Assembly: GCA_003343905.1 (NCBI GenBank)
Contig: QAKI01000068.1
Coordinates: 1-5,299, forward strand
Direction: 5' to 3'
Length of the DNA stretch: 5,299 bases
DNA from: Subdoligranulum variabile
Lineage (GTDB): Bacteria > Bacillota > Clostridia > Oscillospirales > Ruminococcaceae
Positions 1 through 5,175 of this stretch are shown piece by piece. How positions within the stretch are numbered: the stretch's first letter is position 1; every line of letters begins with the position of its first letter. The translations under genes were made by a program, and so were the position numbers. Under the pieces are notes generated by a model, which was given only the letters and a program-made list of their open reading frames with translations, made no database searches and was not told the DNA's origin.

Positions 1-216
1 GACCAGCGGACGCGGCAGAATGTTCAGGTGCCGATCTGCGACCTTGCTTCGTCTCATATGGCGCGTCGAACGTTTATCGGGAATGTTTATAAAAGTGTGA
101 AAGACCCTGCGATCGTGGGAGCGATGTCCGGGCATAAGGACGGCAGCCGGGCGTTCGCCCGTTACCGCGATATCGACATGGATATTAAGCGTGATGCAGT
201 AAGCGTGTTGGAATAG
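1..216 (+). CDS. Tyrosine recombinase (phage-type integrase), C-terminal 71 residues; 5' end outside window
   Basis: The frame is open from base 1 to a TAG at 214-216 and is the end of a gene starting before the window; the GTG at 28 is internal, not a real start. Counting from the first codon, an HxxR box (SSHMARRTF, His19 and Arg22), a second catalytic His in SGHKDG (His45) and a Tyr in FARY (Tyr55, bases 163-165) occur in the order and spacing of the catalytic end of phage-integrase-family enzymes. These enzymes cut and rejoin DNA through a covalent phosphotyrosine at short att sites. The N-terminal arm and core-binding domains and the first catalytic Arg are not visible. GC is about 55%, well above the cargo. 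Bases 38-161 recur exactly at 5176-5299, so the gene's 3' end is probably also the target of the element between the copies. The family call is firm; the element type it belongs to is inferred. Confidence 0.9.
   Translation, partial: DQRTRQNVQVPICDLASSHMARRTFIGNVYKSVKDPAIVGAMSGHKDGSRAFARYRDIDMDIKRDAVSVLE
38..161 (+). repeat. Left copy of a 124-bp or longer direct repeat inside the recombinase 3' end (putative attL region)
   Basis: Bases 38-161 are identical to 5176-5299 at a constant offset of 5138. Identity begins at GCGACC and is still perfect where the window ends, so the real repeat may extend through the recombinase stop. It covers the HxxR box and the second His and stops, as far as visible, two bases before the codon of the Tyr nucleophile. 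Just left of the identity both copies carry CCGAT, with one base of length difference (CCGATCT here, CCGATG on the right). This suggests older homology or a diverged junction. The role as an attachment region is inferred from the position at both ends of a cargo block. Confidence 0.9.
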
Positions 217-227
217 ATCAATATTAT

Positions 228-338
228 CTTAAAGGGAACGCAATAATAAAGAGCATTTATAACCGATTATTACTCAATAATTTGCAAGTAATAAATCAGA
301 AATATGGTCGTAACCTTTAAGGGTATATTCTAAAGGGT
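228..338. repeat. AAGGG-type short repeats and two weak hairpins behind the recombinase stop
   Basis: Three related words occur here in the same orientation: CTTAAAGGG at 228-236, CTTTAAGGG at 315-323 and CTAAAGGG at 330-337. The last two also form an inverted pair, CCTTTA at 314-319 against TAAAGG at 331-336. Between them lies a longer imperfect inverted repeat, GATTATTACT at 265-274 against AGTAATAAATC at 287-297, with one unpaired base in the right arm. The stems are AT-rich and no U-tract follows, so an intrinsic terminator is unlikely. Repeated words next to a tyrosine recombinase gene could be arm-type binding sites, but this is only suggested by location. Confidence 0.35.
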
Positions 339-462
339 GAAGATTTAACGCTTTTATTGATTATTAACTCATTTGCGGTGTCGATACGAGCGGTTTCTTC
401 TTTTTCGGTGCAGTTTGTTTCCGATATTCCACTTCTATTTTGGCTCATTATCTAAGCCACTA

Positions 463-495
463 CAAAGGTACTATATTTTGTTGGATATTGTTCAA
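463..495 (-). promoter_or_regulatory. Possible leftward Bacteroidota promoter with an overlapping palindrome
   Basis: Read on the minus strand, 470 down to 463 spells TACCTTTG, a perfect match to the Bacteroidota -7 element TAnnTTTG. A TTG at 495-493 on the same strand is 22 bp upstream, slightly longer than the usual 19-21. The palindrome ATATTG-TT-CAATAT at 485-498 covers that -33 position and could be an operator. Transcription would run toward and antisense to the recombinase 3' end. No leftward ORF follows, so the product, if any, would be an RNA. One good 8-mer in AT-rich DNA is limited evidence. Confidence 0.3.
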
Positions 496-603
496 TATTC
501 CTTGTCTTTTGGTTGTGCTGTTATTTTTTTAACACGATATATCAGGTCACGAAAGTTGCGGAAATAAGAGGCAGCATGAATTAAAATCTATATACATTCC
601 GAC

Positions 604-623
604 AATTTGACAAATTTCGTCAA
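604..623. promoter_or_regulatory. Palindromic candidate operator upstream of the regulator gene
   Basis: Two overlapping inverted repeats are present: AATTTG-A-CAAATT at 604-616 (6-bp arms, 1-bp centre) and TTGAC-7 bp-GTCAA at 607-623. They end 6 bp before the -33 element of the promoter at 630-661. Further along, CGAAT occurs twice at 636-640 and 643-647, between the promoter boxes. Xre/C-type regulators of restriction-modification operons typically bind short symmetric sites next to their own promoter, so autoregulation by the product of 681-992 is plausible. Binding is inferred. Confidence 0.4.
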
Positions 624-629
624 GACATA

Positions 630-661
630 TTTGGTCGAATGGCGAATTAATTGTATTTTTG
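630..661 (+). promoter_or_regulatory. Bacteroidota-type promoter for the regulator and methyltransferase operon
   Basis: TTTG at 630-633 and TATTTTTG at 654-661 are separated by exactly 20 bp, matching the Bacteroidota sigma-ABfr consensus (TTTG, 19-21 bp, TAnnTTTG). Transcription should begin a few bases after 661, giving a 5' leader of only about 10-15 bases before the ATG at 681. No Shine-Dalgarno sequence lies before that ATG, as is usual in this phylum. No comparably good promoter was seen inside the operon, so it probably drives all three genes through 4316. Confidence 0.75.
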
Positions 662-680
662 TACTTAAATTTACTTTGCT

Positions 681-992
681 ATGCTTTTCCAAGACAAACT
701 GAAAGAACTGCGGGAATCGCGCAAGCTGTTACAGCGACAGGTAGCGGCAGGAATTGATGTGGATAATGCTGTATATTGCAAAATAGAGAAGGGCGACAGG
801 CAAGCACGAGAGGAACAAGTGCGCCAGTTAGCTCTGTTCTATGGTATTTCATATGAAGAACTGCGTTGTTATTGGCTTGCAGGAAAGGTTTACAGCCTTA
901 TTGAGGAAGAGGAAGATGCAAACGGAATTCTTCATATAGTGGCAGAAGAAATGGAAGAATATGGCAAATCTAAAGACAAAAGTCGAGAATAA
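681..992 (+). CDS. Xre-family helix-turn-helix regulator, likely controller of the downstream methyltransferase operon
   Basis: This 103-residue protein has a Cro/C1-type HTH at about residues 4-60. It opens with a KLKELRESRKL helix; RQVAAGIDVDNAVYCKIEKGDR (positions 19-40) covers the two HTH helices, and LALFYGISYEEL closes the fold. The KIEKGDR segment is the conserved SKIExGxR motif of the family. A charged C-terminal tail (about 65-103, with EEEE and EEMEEYGK) may mediate dimerisation. Small Xre proteins of this form commonly precede DNA methyltransferase genes in Bacteroidota and resemble C proteins of restriction-modification systems, which delay nuclease expression until methylation is established. 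The ATG at 681 lies directly behind a strong promoter and palindromes. The stop is only 2 bp before the next start, so the genes are probably co-transcribed. The DNA-binding call is firm; the controller role is inferred from context. Confidence 0.88.
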   Translation: MLFQDKLKELRESRKLLQRQVAAGIDVDNAVYCKIEKGDRQAREEQVRQLALFYGISYEELRCYWLAGKVYSLIEEEEDANGILHIVAEEMEEYGKSKDKSRE

Positions 993-994
993 AT

Positions 995-3445
995 ATGGCA
1001 AAGATTGAAACAGGTAAAGATATGGCAAACATAGAATATAATCCGCAGCACATCAATTACGCTTTGGTGGAGGGCGTTCGTCCACCCATGTATAAGGCGA
1101 TGAAGTATTGGGGTAGAAAGCCTCATAATATTTGGAGTGATTATATTAATCACTATTGCCCTGAGGATGGAGTTGTACTCGATCCGTTTGTAGGGAGCGG
1201 AATTGCTGCGTTCGAAAGTTTGAAACTTGGACGCAAAGTTATTGCAACGGATTTGAATCCTCTTTCTACGTTTGTCATTGAAACTTTGACTACAAAGTTT
1301 GACGAAAAACTCTTCAAAAATGCAGTTGAGAACATCTCGCAAGCTATATCTAACGATAATGTTTATAAGGAGCATTATACTAGAACTATTGATGGAAAAT
1401 TCTTTACGGTCTACAATTACATTTGGGAGCGTGGGGCATTGAAGTTTGTGCGTCTGAAAAACGAAAACAACGAATCTTTATCGCTCAACCCCACTGATGA
1501 AGATGATGTTTTGGTTGAAAATATGGACGATATAAAAATCCCGTATTGGTATCCTAATGACAATTTCCCTAACAATCCATCCATTAACCAGAACTTCATT
1601 GACAAAATTGGCGGAACAACGTTTGATAATCTTTGGACTCGCCGTAATCTTTATCTTCTGGCACTGATGTTCGATTTGATTTCAAAAGAAGATAGTCGGA
1701 TCCAATTGCATTTGATGTACGCATTTATCCACACATTACACCTTGTCTGTAAGATGGTTGTACCCCGTGGCGAAGCTGGCAATCGGGATTTTTCTGGTAG
1801 TTGGGGACGAGCAGATTATATGATTCGCAATAGACAAATGGAACAGAATCCACTTATTGTCTTTTTGCGCTCTTGCTTTGACAAACAGGGTGTACTCAAA
1901 GCTATGCTTGATGCTTCGGAACAGTTACCCACAAAACGAAAAATACATTTGTTGAACAAAACAAAGCGGATAAATCTTAATGCCAACATCAATTACGGTG
2001 TTCTTGACGTGGCAGATTTAACCGACTATCTTGACGACAATAGCGTAGATTTTGTACTTACCGACCCACCTTATGGCGGTCTTGTACAATATATGGATTT
2101 GAGTATGGTTTGGCTGGTTTGGTTGCAGCACTTCAATCCGAAGTATACTCCTGATTCTTCAGGTGAAATTACATACAAGGCAGGCATAACATCACGGCAA
2201 TCGTACAAGCGTAAGTTAGTGCTTGCTTTTAAAAATTTATACCGTGTTCTTAAACCTGGTCATTATATGGTAGTGACATTCCACAACCAAGATATTAGGG
2301 AATGGAATGACTTTGTCGGTGCTATTCGAGAGTCTGGTTTTGTTTTTGAAAAAGTAACGCATCAATATAACAAGCGTTCGGGGGAATCGAATGTTTCTAA
2401 CCCTTATGGCACAACTGGCTCAGATTTCTATATTCGGTGTAGGAAAGCAGAAACCGATTCTGTAAATGATGAAAAAATGGAATTATGCCGTTTTGTTATT
2501 CAAAAAACCACTTCAATTTTAACTGAACGAGCCGAACCAACACCATTTACATTCATCTTAAACGGGCTTCTTCCTGATATGTTGCAAGCTGGATATCTCG
2601 AGCCTGACGCTCCAGCCGAACAAATAATGAAAATATTGGAAAATGAAATTGGGGCGGATAAAACATTCAAAATCACAAAGAATGAGAAAGATCAATCTGG
2701 CGATATTCTTTGGTTCACTAATCCTTCGGCTCACATCAATCATATGAGTATAAGCCTGACCGACAGAGTTGACTTAACAATAAAAACCTTATTAAGACGC
2801 AAGATTTCGGTAAAGTACGATGATATAGTAGCCGAGATTTTTAAGGAATATCCCAATGGACAAACTCCAGACCCTTGTGGAATAATCAATGTTGTAGAAA
2901 AATACGCTACCAAATCAAATGCAAAATGGAAACTGAAAGACGAAGTGGAGAGGGATTGTACGGAACACACTCTTGTCATTTCTCAACTTTGTTCATTGGC
3001 AAAAAAGGCAAAAATGCTCTCGTTCGTAGGAAAGAGAGAACAACGTGAATACGTTGACGATACAATAAAACTTGTTGACATTGCCTCGTTATCAGCTCTT
3101 GATAATCTGTTAGATGTTTACAAACCTGAGCAACTATCACGCATCGAGATGATTGATGCGATTTGGCTGAACAACAACAAGATAGCAGCAGTTTTTGAGG
3201 TTGAAAACTCAACTGATTTTATTGGTGCGATTGCTCGTTCTTCGCATATCCCGGTAGAAATACCAAAGTTTATGATTGTGCCAGAACGCAGAATGAGGGA
3301 ATTTCTGAGCTTCAAAGATCCTTTGTTCATTCAATCGTTCAAGGATAACAATTGGCATTACTGTGACTATCGAACAATCCAAACTCTGAACACAACAAGA
3401 AATGTTACTCTTAACATGATTCTGGAAAACTCAAAAGATTTGTAA
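995..3445 (+). CDS. DNA methyltransferase (N6-adenine type likely) with C-terminal PD-(D/E)XK-like domain; candidate fused modification-restriction enzyme
   Basis: This 816-residue protein transfers methyl groups from S-adenosylmethionine to DNA, judging by its motifs. Residues 19-51 form a motif X-like entry (PPMYKAMKYWGRKPHNIW). DPFVGSG at 63-69 is motif I (SAM binding) and ATDLNP at 84-89 supplies the acidic motif II residue. TDPPY at 356-360 is the catalytic motif IV; DPPY favours N6-adenine. YRVLKPGHYMVVTFHN (416-431) and the segment ending near 484 finish the fold. The roughly 285 residues between motifs I and IV are a probable target-recognition region. Residues 588-650 resemble a winged helix. 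Residues about 680-795 contain IDAIW (Asp721) and FEVENST (Glu735, Glu737), an Asp...Glu-x-Glu pattern compatible with a PD-(D/E)XK nuclease of BamHI-like variant. The start at 995 is 2 bp behind the regulator stop; Met10 (base 1022) is an alternative. The methyltransferase call is firm; nuclease activity is unproven and the domain could be structural. Confidence 0.87.
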   Translation: MAKIETGKDMANIEYNPQHINYALVEGVRPPMYKAMKYWGRKPHNIWSDYINHYCPEDGVVLDPFVGSGIAAFESLKLGRKVIATDLNPLSTFVIETLTTKFDEKLFKNAVENISQAISNDNVYKEHYTRTIDGKFFTVYNYIWERGALKFVRLKNENNESLSLNPTDEDDVLVENMDDIKIPYWYPNDNFPNNPSINQNFIDKIGGTTFDNLWTRRNLYLLALMFDLISKEDSRIQLHLMYAFIHTLHLVCKMVVPRGEAGNRDFSGSWGRADYMIRNRQMEQNPLIVFLRSCFDKQGVLKAMLDASEQLPTKRKIHLLNKTKRINLNANINYGVLDVADLTDYLDDNSVDFVLTDPPYGGLVQYMDLSMVWLVWLQHFNPKYTPDSSGEITYKAGITSRQSYKRKLVLAFKNLYRVLKPGHYMVVTFHNQDIREWNDFVGAIRESGFVFEKVTHQYNKRSGESNVSNPYGTTGSDFYIRCRKAETDSVNDEKMELCRFVIQKTTSILTERAEPTPFTFILNGLLPDMLQAGYLEPDAPAEQIMKILENEIGADKTFKITKNEKDQSGDILWFTNPSAHINHMSISLTDRVDLTIKTLLRRKISVKYDDIVAEIFKEYPNGQTPDPCGIINVVEKYATKSNAKWKLKDEVERDCTEHTLVISQLCSLAKKAKMLSFVGKREQREYVDDTIKLVDIASLSALDNLLDVYKPEQLSRIEMIDAIWLNNNKIAAVFEVENSTDFIGAIARSSHIPVEIPKFMIVPERRMREFLSFKDPLFIQSFKDNNWHYCDYRTIQTLNTTRNVTLNMILENSKDL
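3032..3379 (+). other. PD-(D/E)XK-like nuclease domain within the large methyltransferase (residues about 680-795)
   Basis: The segment has the order expected of the restriction-endonuclease fold. Asp721 sits at the end of a hydrophobic strand (MIDAIW). A turn (LNNNK) follows, then a second strand IAAVFEVE carrying Glu735 and Glu737, and then NSTDFIGAIARSS (738-750), which could form the next helix. The strand KFMIVPERR (758-766) follows. Replacement of the usual Lys by Glu in the second strand is known from BamHI (Asp...Glu-x-Glu). Similar FEVE-ST segments are familiar to me from proteins annotated as restriction-like. Fold assignment is by eye, so it needs a profile search. Confidence 0.5.
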
Positions 3446-3449
3446 GTAT

Positions 3450-4316
3450 ATGAAACGACCTCGCAAACCAAAAGAGTTGGAGAACCAACCAGGTAAATAC
3501 GACGAACGCAACACCTTGAACGACTTGGACGGTAGAAGTTGGTTGCTTCTGACAAAAAGTTTTTGGGAATCAGAGACATCACAGATAGACAAGTCGGCAT
3601 ATTCCCATCCTGCCCCGTTTATGGTCAAGGATATAGAAAAGTTGATAAGTCTTTTCACAAAAAAAAGAATGACCGTTCTTGACCCATTTGTCGGGAGCGG
3701 AACAACCATTATTGCTGCTAATAATATAGGTCGCTCGTGCATAGGCATTGACTTGAACGAAGAATACAAAGATTTGTATCTTAATCGTTCAAAAGGACTT
3801 GACATTCTACAATCATCACAATATATTGTTGGAGATTCAAATATTGTGCTAGACAATTTGGATATGGAAGTTGACTACATTGTCACCTCTCCACCATATC
3901 ACAATATCTTACGCAACAAGTCGAAAGGTACTCGTAACAACAACGGTAAAAACTACAGAATGTCAGCTCGCGATGGCATAGAATATTATAGCGAAAGTCC
4001 TAACGACTTGGGGAATCTTGATGAGTACGCAAACTTTCTTAATGCTTTCAAAGAGATAATGACCAAAGCTTATAGTAAACTAAAAAACAAAAAATATGCG
4101 ACAATCATAATCAGTGACTTTACAATAGAAAAGAAAGAGGTGTGTGTACAAGCTGACATTGTGAAATTGATGCAGGAAATAGGCTTTATATTTGCAGGCA
4201 CAACAGTGTTAATACAGACTGTCAAACCGCTTTATCCCTTCGGTTATCCTTATGCATACAAAATTAATCACCACCACCAAAATTTAATTACATTCAGAAA
4301 ATTGGAGGATGAATAA
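3450..4316 (+). CDS. Second site-specific DNA methyltransferase (SPPY type)
   Basis: This 288-residue protein has a complete small methyltransferase core. A GRSWLLLTKSFW entry segment lies at 28-39, and HPAPFMVKDIEKLI (53-66) corresponds to motif X. DPFVGSGTT (78-86) is the SAM-binding motif I, with Asp101 in IGIDLN as motif II. TSPPY (146-150) is catalytic motif IV, and YPFGYPYAYKINHHHQ (262-277) is the conserved C-terminal segment. Motif I precedes motif IV and there is no large insertion, so specificity must lie in the loop and helices at about 151-195. SPPY is common in N4-cytosine enzymes but also occurs in N6-adenine ones, so the methylated base is undecided. It starts 4 bp after the previous stop, which argues for translational coupling. 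Two different methyltransferases in one operon are typical where each strand of an asymmetric site needs its own enzyme; that role here is inferred. Confidence 0.9.
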   Translation: MKRPRKPKELENQPGKYDERNTLNDLDGRSWLLLTKSFWESETSQIDKSAYSHPAPFMVKDIEKLISLFTKKRMTVLDPFVGSGTTIIAANNIGRSCIGIDLNEEYKDLYLNRSKGLDILQSSQYIVGDSNIVLDNLDMEVDYIVTSPPYHNILRNKSKGTRNNNGKNYRMSARDGIEYYSESPNDLGNLDEYANFLNAFKEIMTKAYSKLKNKKYATIIISDFTIEKKEVCVQADIVKLMQEIGFIFAGTTVLIQTVKPLYPFGYPYAYKINHHHQNLITFRKLEDE

Positions 4317-4333
4317 AAACAGCAAAACATAAT

Positions 4334-4365
4334 CTCTATATGTTGAACGGCAACTTTGCATAGAG
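4334..4365 (+). promoter_or_regulatory. Hairpin between the methyltransferase operon and the small membrane ORF; weak terminator or leader structure
   Basis: CTCTAT at 4334-4339 pairs with ATAGAG at 4360-4365, and inside it GTTG (4342-4345) pairs with CAAC (4351-4354) around a 5-base loop, with an asymmetric internal loop. It lies 17 bp after the second methyltransferase stop. A T-rich stretch (ATTTTCTTTATT) begins about 12 bp downstream, too far for a standard intrinsic terminator. The ATG at 4340 and the in-frame TAG at 4361 both lie in the structure, so a leader or attenuator role is also possible. Confidence 0.3.
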
Positions 4366-4399
4366 CGTATTATCGGATTTTCTTTATTCATTTACTGAG

Positions 4400-4819
4400 T
4401 TGCTAGGTTTAGGTATAACGATTGTTTTAGCTTTATATATTGCTCATGTAGTAGAAGCCGGTCGAGAACAGAAACAAGCGATTGGAGCTATTTTAGGTGG
4501 CATGATTCAATCATTACTTGCTGAATGTGATGAAATTCAACATTCTGTATATGATAATAGACTCAATTACTTACAAGCGGTAGCATTCCCTAAAAAAGTT
4601 TATCAGTCTTGTCGCAATTTAGAAAATGTAATGAATAAAGTTGGACTAACATGTCAGGAAGCAACACATTTACTGACAAAATTGTCCCATATTTCGACTA
4701 TTAAAAAACTATTATCTGAAATAACCTATAGAGCTGACAATCCAGATGATTATTTAGAAGTTACAAATAATATATGTAACATAGCACCAGCACGAGTTGG
4801 TAAAATTCAGAGAAAATAG
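4400..4819 (+). CDS. Small membrane-anchored protein of unknown function, possibly a 5'-interrupted gene
   Basis: I do not recognise this family. From a TTG at 4400 it would give 139 residues. Residues 1-18 (LGLGITIVLALYIAHVV region) form one likely membrane helix, followed by the charged EAGREQKQ and a soluble, helix-rich tail with three Cys. The frame is open upstream to 4364 and reads SVLSDFLYSFTELLGLG, which looks like genuine coding sequence. The only ATG in that frame before the membrane helix, at 4340, is separated from it by TAG at 4361-4363; with a sense codon there the protein would be 159 residues. Either the gene carries an amber mutation (CAG to TAG would suffice), or translation starts at a non-ATG codon, with TTG 4400 the best available. 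GC is lower than in the methyltransferases, about 35% in a sampled stretch. No clear promoter was seen. It could be an accessory effector of the cargo or unrelated baggage. Confidence 0.45.
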   Translation: MLGLGITIVLALYIAHVVEAGREQKQAIGAILGGMIQSLLAECDEIQHSVYDNRLNYLQAVAFPKKVYQSCRNLENVMNKVGLTCQEATHLLTKLSHISTIKKLLSEITYRADNPDDYLEVTNNICNIAPARVGKIQRK

Positions 4820-5108
4820 CTGATGTTAAAAAAAGATTTATATGCATTGTGGGTGGAAATAAGTTTAAATGATAATTTATAGCCCTCCCCTCATTTCCCT
4901 ATTCTTCATTTCAATTCTTTTTTGTTGTCCTGCATTAATTGAGCAGTTTGGGTTTTATAAAATTCGTAATTATTGATTTCAAAGTAAGGGGATAGAAAAT
5001 CAGTGTATTGTCGAATAGAAAATTATTTGTGCTTTTTATTTTACGTTTTATTTGATTGTATAGCTATTGTGTTGTTTGCTGCAATAATCTTGTTTGGCTT
5101 GTGAGCTT

Positions 5109-5124
5109 GCTACGAGCTACGAGC
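5109..5124 (+). repeat. Short tandem GCTACGA repeat
   Basis: GCTACGA occurs twice head to tail at 5109-5115 and 5116-5122, followed by GC. It lies about 50 bp left of the right-hand recombinase repeat. A GC-rich tandem heptamer stands out in AT-rich surroundings and could be a protein-binding site at the element end. Chance or a replication slip is equally possible. Confidence 0.35.
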
Positions 5125-5163
5125 AGTCTCTTTTTCTACGCCTTAAGCTGAATTAGTTTTAGT

Positions 5164-5174
5164 ATCGGACCGAT
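5164..5174. repeat. Near-palindrome at the right junction
   Basis: ATCGG-A-CCGAT has perfect 5-bp arms around one base and ends one base before the exact recombinase repeat begins at 5176. The right arm, with its neighbours, aligns with CCGATCT at 31-37 in the intact gene apart from a one-base gap. A symmetric site at the edge of homology is what a recombinase core site can look like, but the left copy lacks the left arm, so this is only a candidate. Confidence 0.3.
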
Positions 5175-5175
5175 G

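Larger units (their letters stand above)
217..629. other. AT-rich non-coding spacer between recombinase and cargo operon
   Basis: No convincing gene is present. A TTG-initiated frame at 373-567 encodes a Phe- and Tyr-rich peptide of 64 residues without recognisable motifs, and is judged accidental. GC drops to about 23% around 241-300, a sharp change from the recombinase gene. The spacer holds the short repeats at 228-338, a possible leftward promoter at 463-495 and palindromes at 485-498 and 604-623. If the block between the repeats is a mobile unit, this spacer is its left end after integration. Confidence 0.6.
4820..5175. other. AT-rich non-coding spacer at the right end of the cargo
   Basis: I see no gene of useful length on either strand. 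The only short frame of note is ATG 4823 to TAG 4882 (19 codons), directly behind the membrane ORF and in the same frame; it has no supporting features. The stretch 4883-4925 is pyrimidine-rich on the plus strand, and 5030-5060 is T-rich. There is no good TAnnTTTG promoter in either direction and no tRNA or CRISPR-like structure. The right edge runs into the recombinase-derived repeat at 5176. Confidence 0.6.

Noticed and set aside
373..567. TTG-initiated 64-codon hydrophobic ORF
   Set aside because: It has no ATG, no motif and no upstream promoter in the right place, and its Phe/Tyr/Leu richness is expected from T-rich spacer DNA.
217..680. Integron-like attC site or CRISPR array in the spacers
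   Set aside because: No imperfect palindrome with attC-type end boxes and no regularly spaced repeats were found; the repeated words are short and irregular.
932..1375. 147-codon minus-strand ORF over the start of the large methyltransferase
   Set aside because: It is a shadow of a clearly coding plus-strand gene with strong motifs; its own translation shows no recognisable domain.
3431..3856. 141-codon minus-strand ORF over the second methyltransferase
   Set aside because: It is antisense to the SAM-binding region of a well-supported gene and has no motifs of its own.
4400..4819. Holin or toxin-antitoxin assignment for the small membrane ORF
   Set aside because: One membrane helix and a soluble tail are not diagnostic, and no partner gene or known motif is present.
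4851..4900. Terminator formed by GGAAAT (4855-4860) and ATTTCC (4893-4898)
   Set aside because: The loop would be 32 bases and the stem only 6 bp with a mismatch beyond it, too weak to call.
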